A DNA stretch of 64,000 nt from Lithospermum erythrorhizon (Eukaryota; Streptophyta; Magnoliopsida; Boraginales; Boraginaceae), in the NCBI GenBank assembly GCA_019722365.1, contig JADFUC010000090.1, positions 682,001 to 746,000 on the forward strand, in the 5' to 3' direction. Position 1 is the stretch's first letter; each line of letters begins with the position of its first letter. Of this stretch, positions 31,805-43,800 are shown piece by piece. The notes beneath the pieces are model-generated. The model did no database searches and had not been told where the DNA came from. It saw only the letters and a program-made list of their open reading frames with translations. Position numbers and translations under genes: made by a program.

Positions 31805-32431
31805 AGGGGTGTTTTGTTCGTCATTAGCGAGCTTAAATTTAATAAATTAAGTACTTATAAAATTCATTAACAAAATGTTAAGTTAAAACAATAATAATAA
31901 TAAATAAATAAAAAGAAAAATAATAATAACAATAATGTAAAAATAATAGTAATAATAACAATAATTATTGTAATAGTAATAATTATAATTATTATGATAA
32001 TTATAATTATTATGATAATAATAATGATTATAATAATAGTAATAATAATAGTTAATAACTGTTATAATAATGATAATAATAATAATAACAATAATAATGA
32101 TAATAATAATAATAAAAATAATAAATAAAAAGAAAAATAATAATAACAATAATGTAAAAATAATAATAATAATAATAATAATAAAAATAGTAATAATAAT
32201 GATAAAATAATTCATAATTATTATATTATAATTTAATAATTATAATTAATGATAATAATAATTATTATAATAATTAATAATATATTTTATTAATCATATT
32301 TATTACATTCATATTAATAATATTTATTATTTATTTATTTAATATATGATGCGTATATATAAATGAAATAAAGTAGGGGTAAAGTTGTCAATACAACTAA
32401 ATTTAAGTTTTTATGTGTTATCAAACAGGCT
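31805..32431. mobile_element. hAT-like MITE with a TAA-microsatellite core (copy B, inverted relative to copy A)
   Basis: Starts aggggtgttttgttc and ends (reverse complement) agcctgtttgataac. The core at 31890-32215 is (TAA)n. Its reverse complement matches copy A in the arm (aaatattattaatatgaat) and in the order of the interrupted repeats (ttacattattgttattatta), so the two islands are one family in opposite orientation. The 110-codon minus-strand frame through the core is an artefact. Confidence 0.65.
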
Positions 32432-33315
32432 CGTACTTTAGTACGCTTACATGATGCTTATTATGATCTTAACCATTGGATGATTACATGATGCTTTACT
32501 TTTGATCTAGAAATAGCAAAAAATGAAATGACGACTTATGTAAAAGCTAATCTTTAGTATATGATGTCATTGTTGGAAAGTGAATCACGAAATTTAGTAG
32601 TGAAATGTCTGTGTGGAAGATGGATGGAGCATGGCCGCTTTTATATAGTTGGTCATTTTAATTAAAGCAGTAAATATGTAGAAATCTTAAAACTTCGCGA
32701 GTGCGTAGAGAGCTGGTCTGAGTGTAAGCTACATCTGGGATGTAATATATAACATTAGTCAGGAGGCGGGCGCTGGGGAGTGCTTGGGAGTCTTCGGCGA
32801 GGCTGGGGTTCTGATTGCTGGCACTTATTATATCTTGTTATATTTTAATGCTAAAAGTTGGGAACTTTTTGGTTTCTTCGTTTGGAGTTAAGTTGCGTTC
32901 GGTGAGGCGTTGCGTCGTGCTTCTTTAACGAGTTAAGTGGGTATTGAAGAGGTTGGAGTAAAGGTGACGTCCTTGTAAAGCCTGCTACATTTAAGTGGAG
33001 CTTGGCTTAAATGGCTTGAATCGTAAGCAAAAGCAATTGAAACTTTTATAGCAGCAACCAGTAATTTCTTTTTGGTGTCTTTCTTTATTTCTACCGATTC
33101 GTATTTGGTTGGGGATGCGCTTTAAAGCGTGTCGGTTCTAACCGTTGTATCGCAGGAATCGGTTGCTCTACAAGTCACAACCTGTCTGGTAGGGGCTTGA
33201 AATCTGGTTTAAGGAAATTGTGTTCGCTATGGCGATTGATGTTTAGCTGTTTTGATTTTTAGCAAAAGTTCTGTTATTCTTACGTGTTGTACGTAAACTT
33301 CTACATTAACTTTGT
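32432..33315. other. Less AT-rich intergenic patch, unassigned
   Basis: 32690-33290 is richer in G than its surroundings, with gcgggcgctggggag and cgttcggtgaggcgttgc words. No frame, tRNA or known repeat was recognised. It lies directly 3' of the DUF1997 gene. Confidence 0.4.
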
Positions 33316-34295
33316 TTAATGATGTGAATCTGAGTCGATGGAACGTTGCAGCTTCAAATGGATTAGTCTCTCCCTCTTGAATTTAGCATAATCTGAAAGT
33401 AAACTTGCATTTACTGAATGCTTCATGTTCTCTGTCAAGCTCCTCAAAACCTATATAGAAGCATCATATTTCAGTTCAACTGATCAGAAGATCCTTCATA
33501 AATAAAGTTCTCCACACAAGGCTTTGATGAACTCACCAGTTGTGCTGCATCTCGGGTGACATTTTCTGCGAAAAGAGCCATCATTGGATGCAAAAAAATA
33601 GTCATGCTCCGCTGCATTTCGCCTTTCATCCTACTCTGTTGTTTCTTTCTCTGGCAGTATATAGTTCCTTGAAGGCCAAGGGAAATTTCAGACCTCTTCC
33701 GACTTTCATCTAGCCCTCTAATCTCTGAATTAATCTACTCATTCTTGAATTATCAGGCATAGATTTCTAACGTTTAATTTTTATGTTCACGAGAAGTTTC
33801 ATATAAGAGTTTTACTTACCATTTCAATCACAAGAACCTTTGAAGTGTCGTCAAACACATTTGAGTTGCATTTCAGTCTCATTTCAACCACTGGTTGTAT
33901 TGTCCTGAAAATGGTATTTATCGGTACCATATAGATTCTCCATTCATCCTGCATTCAACAGTGCAGAGCAACCATAAATTCAAATATTTAAGTTCCTTCA
34001 ATTTGATGCATAATAACTTGAACTTTAGGGGGAAAAGAGAGTAAACCTCAGTAAGCCTTTCACTTGCTTCCTTTTCGGGGAAAATAGCTTCAAAAACTCA
34101 TTCCATGTCCTCTAAATATTCATCAAATGAAGCCTTCTAGCCAAATGTTTACGTATCAATTACATATCCTAAGATCTTTCAATATGATGACATAAAATAT
34201 GTAAGTACTGATGTGGAATACCTCTGGAGCTTCATCAAAAGGAATATCAGTGCAGATTTTGGAAGACACGGTTAAAGGAGTCTCGTTTGGGTCTT
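33316..34295 (-). pseudogene. DUF1997-family gene, five exons recovered, one premature stop
   Basis: I rebuilt exons on the minus strand from splice signals and family motifs: 34222-34295, 34047-34133, 33820-33948, 33537-33734, 33316-33450. They read ...DIPFDEAPE | ASFDEYLEDME*VFEAIFPE | DEWRIYMVPINTIFRTIQPV... | ...GLDESRKRSEISLGLQG..., then MTIFLHPMMALFAENVTRD | VLRSLTENMKHSVNASLLSD...SHH-stop. Junctions use GT-AG and keep phase. The order matches plant DUF1997 proteins (plastid-predicted, function unknown), which have EEWRIQML, SLGVQGALYPDR, LPPVLAL and ENMKHKVN at these places. Residue 12 of the second exon is TGA where the family has Arg, consistent with CGA to TGA. That exon is 87 nt, so skipping it would keep the frame. 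The first exon is unresolved; an ATG at 34599 heads 29 open codons and then hits TAA. Confidence 0.75.
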
Positions 34296-34929
34296 CTGAT
34301 AATTTGTAAAAAATAAATCATCTTCACACTAACTTTTTTTATGTATTTTTAAATCAATTTAAAATATTCGTTTCACTCTATTTTTTTGCTTGGTTAGATA
34401 AAGCCTGTGAGCTTAATCCGATAATGATATCTTTAGCAGTTGCTTATTAAAATTTTGTAAGTATCTAAAAGATGGGGCTCGGTTAAAGGAGTCCGGCTTG
34501 CCTTTACCATTAGAGATCATGATATAACAGTGAAGCATTTTCTGGCAACAATCTGTTGTGAAAGCTGTATGATGACAATGCTATCACCACATTAGTCATT
34601 CTCCTGGTTCCTTTTCCTTGCGTTCGACCTTCTTACTTGTTTCAAGAACGACAAATGAGAGATTCTCAATTTGGTTCTCTTGAAGTATCCAAGTCTTGCT
34701 AAAGATATAGTCACGGAATAGGTTAGGTGACCATCACTACATTTATCATATGACCTATTCAAGAATTTCTATTTCTGTCATCAGATCATAAAGGTTATTT
34801 AATTTGTAACTGCTTATAAACGAGTGGTTCTAAATTCTTCTGTGGCAGGTAATGACCACATTTCTCACATAGCAGCAATTTAGGAACCTGTTTCTCCTTC
34901 ACCGAACTGCACGTCCTTTATTCAACTTG

Positions 34930-35200
34930 AGCCTCCAACTAGGAGGTCACATGTTCGAATCTTGGGGGTATTTACATGCTCATACGCTTTCGGGGCCTCG
35001 CTTTTGGAACCTTTGCAGGTTTTCCCAGCACGCTCACCGTGGGATTTCCAGGAGTTTAGGCGTTTCGGAGGCGGTTAAATCGCTCATTAGAATGGAGTCA
35101 TAACAGAAGTCTCGTTATGCGGCGGTCGAGTCGAGGAAAGGCGAAGGCTGTTTGCTTTGGAGGCAGGCTCCCACTCTGTTTAGTTCGAGAATTTAATTTC
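34930..35200 (+). mobile_element. tRNA-derived SINE, 5'-truncated
   Basis: The segment begins with an anticodon-arm-like palindrome (cctccaactaggagg) followed by ggtcacatgttcgaatcttg, a good RNA polymerase III B box (34953-34961), then a GC-richer body to about 35190. The A box is missing, so the 5' end is probably truncated. A related element lies at 60345-60540. Confidence 0.55.
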
Positions 35201-35464
35201 AGTATGTTATCGATTGTATGTTTCACTCCTATCGTTTGAGTAAAAAAAATTGCACGTTGAAAGATTTTGTAGTCAAGAGGTTCAAGAATCTCATCATAGA
35301 AAAGCGCCGCTACACCATCATTTGCAAATAGGAAGCTTAATTTCTGTAGTCTCGACCCTGAATTGAGAACTTAGGCAGACAACAGGATAGTTTTCTTGCA
35401 AATCAAGAGATAATGGGGAGGAGAACTTATCGAAGTAATCGCAAAAAAGAAAAAGGTAAAAAAG

Positions 35465-35537
35465 TGGAGATGCGGGGGATCGAACCCCGTGCCTCTCGCA
35501 TGCAAAGCGAGCGCTCTACCATTTGAGCTACATCCCC
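35465..35537 (-). tRNA. tRNA-Ala(UGC): tRNA-Ala (anticodon UGC), second copy
   Basis: Read on the minus strand, all 73 nt are identical to the tRNA-Ala gene at 31447-31519, but the gene points the opposite way. Downstream on its own strand is a T6 tract within four bases, a strong polymerase III terminator. The flanks are not clearly homologous to those of the first copy. Confidence 0.97.
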
Positions 35538-38201
35538 AATTTGAATTTCAATGAAACCCAACAACTCATAACCACTAAATAGAGCTTATGTGTTTCATTT
35601 TTCACAAAACATTGACACTTATTACTTGTTCTTGTTATTTCATTACTAGTGTTTTTATTTCACATGATACAATAACTTTGCATTACTTGCTTAATAATGT
35701 TCTTCCAATGATAGTATACTTAAAAACTTACTCTTAAAATGATAAAATAAAAGCAAAAATAGCGCTCACTAATTTGCTCATTGAGACCCAACTAAATTAC
35801 GAATCCTTAGTCAATAGTTTTATTCAAATAAAAGTTGTGTGTCAATTCAAATCTTTACTAATAATTCTGAAAATAATTATTAGAAATCTGATTTTAATAA
35901 TATTGTTTATGATGAAGTGACTTATAAGTATATACCAAGAAGATGCATTGATCTCTTATTGTATCTCAACAAACTAACAAATCCTTTTTAATCCAAATCT
36001 ATAGTCGATAAAAACAAGGCTGCGTAAATAGAAATATTAGAATTTCATGCAAGCAAAGAATAGTATTATTAATTATTAAGTGGTCAGATAAGGTTAACAA
36101 AACAATTAAGTAGTTATTCAATTCACTAATTCCGATCCTAAGCATGAATAAACAAACTCGCTCATTTGTTTTAACGTAAAAATTGGAAACCAATATATAT
36201 ATATGATTGTCAAACTCTAATAATTATTGAGACAAACTAGTAATGACTGATGAATAAATTTAAGCGGAAATATGGAAGCCAGGCTCATTTATGGAGTCTG
36301 ATGTCAATCTTTATGGTAATAATATTAAACGTCTTTGAGTTATTCACCGTAATATGGTAATAATAATAATAGTGTACTAATAATATGTACGGAATTATCA
36401 GGATCATCACCGATATTAATGCTTTCATCAACATGAATGAATGTAATATCTTCTGGAATATCAGAATCAAAATGCTCAATAGATTGTTAGAAAGTAGTAT
36501 GATGACAATAAATTTTTATTAAATACGCCATATATTCTTTCTAATTCGTATTTGATGACTGATGAGGAATCATATTCCTAACAAATTAAATAAGTTATGA
36601 ATTGGCGATTACAGTTTGACATTTTATGATGTAAGGCCTAAGATGTCAATGCTATCCTATCCATAATTGTTGATAGTTAAATACCTTTTTTCATGAATTA
36701 TTTTAATGACAACTTTATTGTGTTATATAGTACTGTCTAGATGACGATGATGGTCATGTATTATTTTGACGGTTATACCATTAATTCAAGAAGGTTGGTC
36801 TTTGATTATATAAATATACTATATTTATAATAAATTGTAATATTACTTTTCTTATATATATTAATAAGCATCATAAAAATACTCCATATATTATAGTACA
36901 TGATAATTATTTGAAACTTATTATATGATAGTATACTAAGTATAGTAGTGGTGGTGATGTGAATTGAAAAAAGAAGAAGATGAGGATAAAAAGGGTGCTA
37001 AGCGTTTTAGGGAGTATTTTAGTATTTTGTGGCGGGTGCTATTCTAACAAAAAAAATTAGTATTTACTGTGGCGAGAACTACGATACAATTATGAAAAAA
37101 AAATATGTCGAGAGAAATTAAAATGAAATTAAAAGGGATACTACTTAACCAAATTTCTCCTTAATTTACTCATTTTGTTACTGCTTCTTTAGTAGGCATG
37201 TACATTATATAATTGTAGCGGGTGTTCTATATTTATGTATGAGGAAGGAAACCTTTAATTTGGTGAAATCTGGTTTGTCCTCATACTTTTGCCTCATGGC
37301 TATTTAGCTTATCAGCTTTGGTTGGTGGCCTAACATATACAGCCGTAACTAAATTATGTGTATATGGTGGTGATAAAGGAGAGTGGGATACCTCACTGAG
37401 ATTTGTCCACTCTTTACACCATATATATAAATACTTCTTTTTGAACAATTATTAAAGAGTAGCTCTTCAATTAATTAAGTTAACATGCAAAATGACATAT
37501 ATGTCAATTTGTTAGGCATGTAATTGTGTTCAAACTTCAAAGTACAAAAGTAATTATATGCCTGATGGCATTAAATAATTAGCTACATGATCTTCATCTT
37601 GTAACTTTGTAAGTGCAAAATTCAAGCATATACATAGGCTATAAATAAGACCATTACTCAATTAACATATCAATAATCAAAATAAAATTCAGATTATTCA
37701 ACCAGACGATTCACACATCAAAATAACAGAAAAGCCAAAGATAATGGGCACAACCTCAATATCTTAAATATTTTATTATATAGTTTTTATAAATTATTAT
37801 ATAATCTGAAATAAAAATATTCTTGTGAAATTCAGCTATAAAATATCTAGTCAAAATAGCACTTATAATTTAAGGATGGAGGTAATTACTCCGTATTATA
37901 TAATGTTCTAGATGTTCTACCTTTGTCTCTTACGGAGCTCATTCTATGCTTCTATTATAATTAATTGTACACTATATATATTTTGGGGATATTACAAGAT
38001 AATTATGATATACTGATATACAAACATTTACAACGCGAATATAAACAGAGGTAAGATATCAAGAACCCTGTTTTACATACATGCCAATTCCAATACCTAG
38101 TTAAGATATCTATATCCACTTAATACACAATCAATAACTCCATTACTATAATATTATCTAACTGAAGTTCATCCATAAACCTTATTTCTCAAAATATGAA
38201 G
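35538..38201. other. Long AT-rich intergenic region
   Basis: No supported gene. The last few hundred bases (37900-38201) probably include the NAC 3' untranslated region. TACTCCGTA occurs at 37887. Confidence 0.5.
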
Positions 38202-39599
38202 TCAGAAATCCCACAAACAATCCATATCCATTGGTGCAGTAGTTGAACTTATAGTGAAATCTTGATTCTGGTATGGCATCAGATCAACCTCATGGTTTGA
38301 CATAGTAGATGATAAATCAGTGCTAATTCCCCCAGTTTCATGTGAGAACTCTCCATTTATACCCCTCTCATCATTATCATGCAAAAGTCTCAAAATGGAC
38401 TGATCTTGCATTAAAGATGAATCCATGTACTGAAAGCTTTCACCAATTGGCATCATTTGAGGGAAAATCATGGAAGAATTATAAAACTTGATATTGTTGT
38501 TGCCACCAAAAGAATTTGCAAATGGTTTTTGATCCTCCGTTTGGTTGGAGAAGCAGGGTACATGAGATGATTCACCAAGAGAAGCTTTTGTCTGAAAATC
38601 AGAAGTTGATACATCTAGCAATGGAGGCAAGTTTGAATTTCCCAAATCACCCCCACAATTGGTGTCTCTAATAAGTAATGAAATGTGTGTTTTCTTTCCT
38701 CCATGACATTTCTTGAATATCCTACTCAGAACCCATTCATTCTGAAAACACAAATTTTCAAGAAAAAAAATTATTTGGGTAAATCCGAAAACAACCTCTT
38801 TATTATCACAAGAATGAAACTTTATATTATTCGACCCCTCCATATTTGACAGGAAACTTCTTCAAAGACATCAAATATGTCAATGCTAATATTAATGTAT
38901 GAACTATATCAACATTTAAGGGAAAAAAATAGGGGGAAACAGAGGAAATACACTCACATTTTCATTATTGTTGAGATTTTGCCTCAGTTGGCCCTCCAAT
39001 CTATATTCATGCATGACCCAGTCAGTCTTTTCTCCTCTAGGAGCTCTCCCTTTGTAGAAAACTAAAGTCTTCTTCATCCCAACAAGAGATTTCCCCTTGA
39101 AAATCTCCTTATCTTTCCCAGTAGCCTTCCAATATCCAGCCTCAGTTGCCCTGTTTGTCCTCATACCAGTTGGATACTTCCTATCTTTAACAAAAAAGAA
39201 GTACCATTCTTTTTCACCCATCTTTGCTTTCCCTTTAAATTACCAAAAAAAATCAACACAAAAGTACTTCATAATACAGAATAGTGGTAAAATAGTAAAA
39301 TACACTAATAAATATTTCAAGATTGGAAAAATATTCACAACAATTGAGAAAAATAATGAAAAACATATAACGATCAAAAGTAAAACTAGAGATACAAAAG
39401 TGGCATTTTCCCCAAACTTACATGGCAATTCCCAAGGTTCAACCTTGTTCAAGTCCACAACACCAACTGCTCTAGGAGAAAAGCTACTATCCATCATTTT
39501 TTGTGAAAGATAATGAGTGATGAGCTCTTCATCAGTAGGATGAAATCTAAAACCTGGTGGCAAATCCATTTGTTCTTCAAAACAAGAGTTTGTTTCCAT
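38202..39599 (-). CDS. NAC transcription factor, NAM/ORE1 (NAC100-like) clade
   Basis: Three exons, read from high to low: 39422-39599, 38958-39232, 38202-38741, giving 330 residues. Junctions are ccat|gtaagt...aaag|ggaaag and gaaaat|gtgagt...tttcag|aatgaatgg, both in frame. The N-terminus carries the NAC DNA-binding domain: [20 protein letters not shown] (A), [20 protein letters not shown] (B), [20 protein letters not shown] and [16 protein letters not shown] (C), [19 protein letters not shown] (D), [10 protein letters not shown] and [11 protein letters not shown] (E). The C-terminal half is Ser/Asn-rich, as in NAC activation regions, and ends MDMDCLWDF, like the DCLWNF ends of ORE1/NAC100 relatives. 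That clade acts in leaf ageing and organ boundaries and is controlled by miR164, whose site is present. Exact orthology is inferred. Confidence 0.94.
38546..38566 (-). promoter_or_regulatory. miR164 target site in the NAC mRNA
   Basis: The plus strand here begins tggagaagcagggtacatga. Its first 13 bases equal miR164 (TGGAGAAGCAGGGCACGTGC...), with differences at position 14, at 17 (a G:U wobble on the mRNA) and at the last two. It encodes the conserved HVPCFSN stretch seen at miR164 sites of CUC2/NAC1/ORE1-type genes. Cleavage would fall opposite positions 10-11, which are paired. Confidence 0.85.
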
Positions 39600-39771
39600 T
39601 CTTGAAATTCTTAAACTTTTTCCTATGTGTAGAGTTCAATAATAGAGAAAAATAACAACTAAAACTTATAATAATTTAATGAAAAGACCCTTTAACTAGT
39701 AGGAAATTTAATGATTGAGAAACAAAGATATGTTTTCTGAAAAATGATGATAGAAAGATAGCTATAGGACC

Positions 39772-39781
39772 ATATATATAG
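39772..39781 (-). promoter_or_regulatory. Possible TATA box of the NAC gene
   Basis: The minus strand reads CTATATATAT about 175 bp upstream of the NAC start codon. Plausible position, but such words are common in this AT-rich DNA. Confidence 0.4.
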
Positions 39782-39984
39782 TAATTGAAAAGTAGAGCAG
39801 CAAATAAAGCTTCTTACAGAAAATTTGAGAGATGTTAATGGATAAAAAGGAGAAGTGTTACAAGCAACAAGCTTCATAAATAGGGGATTTTTCATGGGAA
39901 AAAACGTGGCACATAAGGCAGTTTTGGTGGGCAATTTTCTGGCTTTTCATTCATGTTTATTTCTCTTTTTTCTTTGTTTATTTT

Positions 39985-40159
39985 ACAATCCATCTATCTA
40001 TCGCACTAAAATTGTCTACTTTCAATTTTTTTCATTTTTCATAATTTGTCTAATTCGATCAATATTTACAAAAATATATAGTAGGTCAATTTTAAGTATT
40101 AAAATATATTGTTTTTAATTTTTGAAAAATTAAGACAATCTTTATGGGATGGAAGGAGT
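39985..40159. mobile_element. Worn Stowaway-like MITE
   Basis: The right end gacaatctttatgggatgga plus aggagta resembles the complement of a TACTCCTTCCATCCC terminus; the left end (aatccatctatctatcgcac ... aaattgtct) is a weak inverted match. Located in the NAC upstream region. Confidence 0.4.
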
Positions 40160-40795
40160 ATTTTATAAATATAATGTCATTGTTTATTTCTTCTTAAAGT
40201 TGATTGAGAACAAATAATGACCTTATGTAGTTGTGTAAACCATATTATTATAATAATTTAAAACTTCAAATAAAATACATGACATGTTATAGTACTTTGT
40301 CAATATGGGAACTCAAAGGATTCTGAGAAGACCTATGTTAGTTGTCATTTGTTAAACCAAAACTATCTACTTTTCTATAAATGCATATGTGACAAAACTA
40401 TCAAGAAAATATGAGTAAATATCTGAGTGTAGTTTCACCTTGAAATGTTATATAAATTCTAAATATAGTAGTAGTCATGCTTGGTTGTCTTCCTGTGTAA
40501 TAATAAGACCAATGAAGTCGAATTCCAAACCCACAATGTTACTGATAGCAAATTAATTAGGGATGTAAAATTGAAAGGTGCAACTTAGGTTTTATTGATT
40601 CACTAAGTTGGATCTAAAAATGCAATTTAATATAATATTGAACTAACTTCAAATGATGTTGTACTTAGTGATGTATGGTGTTACTTTATAACTACATTTT
40701 ATAATCGATTTTTATTCAGGTATTCTTCTCGATATTTGTACTATAATCAAATTTTGGCACCTCTCACCTTAAAGTCTTTCAATTATCATTATGTA

Positions 40796-41066
40796 CTCCC
40801 TCCATCTCCATATGTGAGCCCCATTTGACTTTTTTCAGTAGTATTTTTTAATTAATTATGCAAGTGTTGAAAAAGTTATTTTCCAACTTTACCCCTGTTG
40901 ACATTCATGTTCCAAATATTACTCCACTTCATTTTGAAACACCATAAATTAACGGCATATTTGGTATTCAATATAAATTCAAATATGAAATTACTAAAAT
41001 GTATGCCAACTTAAAAAAGGATTGTCATTTTTGGAAAGTGGGGCTTAAATATAGGAATGGAGCGAG
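40796..41066. mobile_element. Stowaway-type MITE, 271 bp
   Basis: Left end ctccctccatctccatatgt with agccccat, right end (reverse complement) ctcgctccattcctatattt with aagcccca, flanked by TA at 40794-40795 and 41067-41068. It sits about 1.2 kb upstream of the NAC start codon. Confidence 0.85.
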
Positions 41067-43750
41067 TATATATTTTATTATATAGTATAGTATGCTAAAT
41101 TAAACTACTTATGAGTGAAGTTGCAAGGTGAATATCGTGATTCGTGAGGCTATTTCATTTTGATTTTTTTTTTTTATTACTCTGTATAGTTGAGCTTGTA
41201 TTGTGTACACACTCATTGGTGTCTCCTAAACCATAATGATGCATTATGATTTATGCACACACTTTGAGAATAATTATTGGTTAACTTCCATCGTAAATAA
41301 TTTTTGGACTAACTTCAAATCTTCAATGTAACTTAAGTTGAATTTAGTTTTTGATTTTGACTAATGAAGTTGCTTAATCGGATGACGTGGGCCATGTTTC
41401 CCTTGTTCCAACATGTGCCCACGATCGGGTACACGCATGTGGGACAATTAGGTAGGTTATAAAATCTCTTAAATTCATATGAATATTATATGATGACTTT
41501 TGAAGTGTTAGATTATTAGCCCTTCAAGGTAATTTGATAAACGAAATCATTAAAATGCTAATTACATATAACTATTTCAGGTTGAAGTAGTAGATTTGTA
41601 CCTGAATTGCTGTTGTCCAGGAGTATATGTTAAAGTGATACGTCTTAGATCGGTAGTTGATGTCCTTTCAAATTAATATTTAAAATCTTAAATTAATCAT
41701 TTTATTGTCAATTGATTTTAAAATGAATCTCCACAGATATTTATCAATATATAATATCGTCTTGTATTGAGGCAAACGAGTATAAGAAATAACACCTCCT
41801 AAATTTTGGAAATATTGTTATCAAACATGTTAATTCTTTAAATTCAAGAATATCAAACATGTTAATTTTTTAAATATTGTACTGTAACAATTTGTATCAT
41901 TAATGGTGGGAATTAGAATGTCAGGAACACTCAAAAGGTACCATACAAAAAGTTCCCCCTCTCAATATAATAATATGTATATCATGTATTTGCATGTGAT
42001 GTACTCCATAATTAACAGTTGAGCACTAGTGATTATCAATAAACAAGTCATGATTATGATACGAAACGGAAGTTTAGGCCATGAATGAAACATTCCAAAT
42101 TATAGTGTATTTTCTAGCAGCAAATTCATCGTATGCACTATACATTCATTGAATAGTGCGTAGACATTTATGATAAATTAGTGCACAAATAATTCAAAGT
42201 ACCTTATTAATTAGGTGGTCTAAACTTTAGCAACACACCAAAAATGTACAACAAGATTAGGATGTGTTTACCTCACTAAATTTAGAAATTGATGTTGGAC
42301 TTCATTGTGCATACCACCCATAATGCTCTCTCAAATCAGAAAAGCAAAATGTACTACATGTGTTAGTGGGAAGCCTTTCATTTTCTGTTTTTCCCAAACT
42401 CAAATTCTATGATTAGGAAAGAGGCCGGGGAGGAGGGAGGGAGGGTTAATTCTTTTCAATAATGTGAACAAGAGTCAATAATTTACACCAAGTAGATACA
42501 GTAGCGTCTACTATAGTGTGCAAGGGGATCTTTTGTACAGAGCCCTACTTCACAAATGGCCCACATATTTATAGTTATATATTTCGCCAAAATTTACAAA
42601 AATTTAATGTATTTTAATTTTAATAAGTTGTTTTTTAATTTTGAGCAGCAAATAGCTTTAATGTATTATATTTGTTTGAAAAAATAAATTAATATAGTAT
42701 TTTGACGTAATTTCTTATTAATTTGATAATTTTAGTTGAATAAAAGTTTTTGGATATCGATTATCGATATTATAAATTTTATTAATCTTTGAAAAAAAAA
42801 AATCGGAAATGTGTGATCTTTGGGGATGGTAGTATAAAAAAAGGAAAAAGTATATTGAATGAAATTGGTTTAGATACGAAGAGTTGATTAGTATTTTTGT
42901 TTTGAGAAATGTTAGTAAAATTTGACTTTTTCGAATGAAGGTTTATTTTTGTAACAAAACTTCGATGAATATTCGAAATAGGCTAAAAAGGAAATTGATT
43001 TTAAAATTTAAAAGATTATTTATTTTTACATTATAAAGAAAATTATTGGTAAATTTAGTAAAAGGAACTTCATTTATATTTAAGCATGAGAATGCATTGT
43101 CACATGAGACGGCCTGGCTTGAGATATTTAATTTATTCAGCCTAGCTAGATGATGACATAGAGTTAGTTAGATTTCTTAATCAACTGTTATAACCACTTG
43201 TTTTGTCATAATAATATTGTTAGAGTTGCACTTATGTCAATAACTATTTACAAATAGTTGCACTATCCTCCACTTATAAAAGTGTGAATTGTGTTTTAAC
43301 AACTTTTGCATTATTAATTCTTATAGTATTATTATTATAATATTTCTATTGATGGAAAAATATGTTTCTAAAATTTTAAAAATGACTCACATAACTTGAT
43401 TCGATAATTAATAAGTCACACAAATTTTTTTACTGAAACCTCTATAACGATTCAAACATAGTTGAAGTTATTTATTATCTTATAATATAAAAGTTTTACA
43501 CTTTCATACATTAATGTTAATTAAAATAAATTTATTATCAATATCTTCGTCCAATTATATAAAAATACTGTGTCTTTACCATGAGATAAAAAATATTTGG
43601 TATAATATTGTCTTTAATTTTTTAATTTTATCATAATGATAAGTATTTGCCTGTCTGATGAATTAGCCTCTCTTCGCGCTTAAAAAATTTGTATGATAAT
43701 TATTCAGTTATAAATTGAAAAATAATTTTCCTAACAAAATTATTATTAAA

Positions 43751-43751
<1 letters not shown>
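41067..43751. other. AT-rich intergenic region
   Basis: No gene is supported. It contains an isolated G-rich tract at 42427-42445. Confidence 0.5.
42427..42445 (+). other. Potential G-quadruplex tract
   Basis: GGGG, GGG, GGG and GGG are separated by loops of 4, 1 and 1 bases, fitting the G3+N1-7 rule. It stands alone in strongly AT-rich DNA about 2.8 kb upstream of the NAC gene. No function is implied by sequence alone. Confidence 0.6.

Positions 43752-43798
<47 letters not shown>
43752..43798. repeat. (AT)n microsatellite, about 23 repeats
   Basis: An uninterrupted run of AT dinucleotides of about 47 bases. Confidence 0.97.

Positions 43799-43800
<2 letters not shown>

Noticed and set aside
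31883..32215. 110-codon minus-strand frame
   Set aside because: Same cause: TAA repeats read on the other strand.
32690..33290. Possible gene or structural RNA in a GC-richer patch
   Set aside because: No sustained frame on either strand, no tRNA or rRNA match and no repeat recognised; left unassigned.
39097..39513. 138-codon plus-strand frame across the NAC gene
   Set aside because: Antisense to NAC exons and intron; the minus strand gives the full NAC domain.
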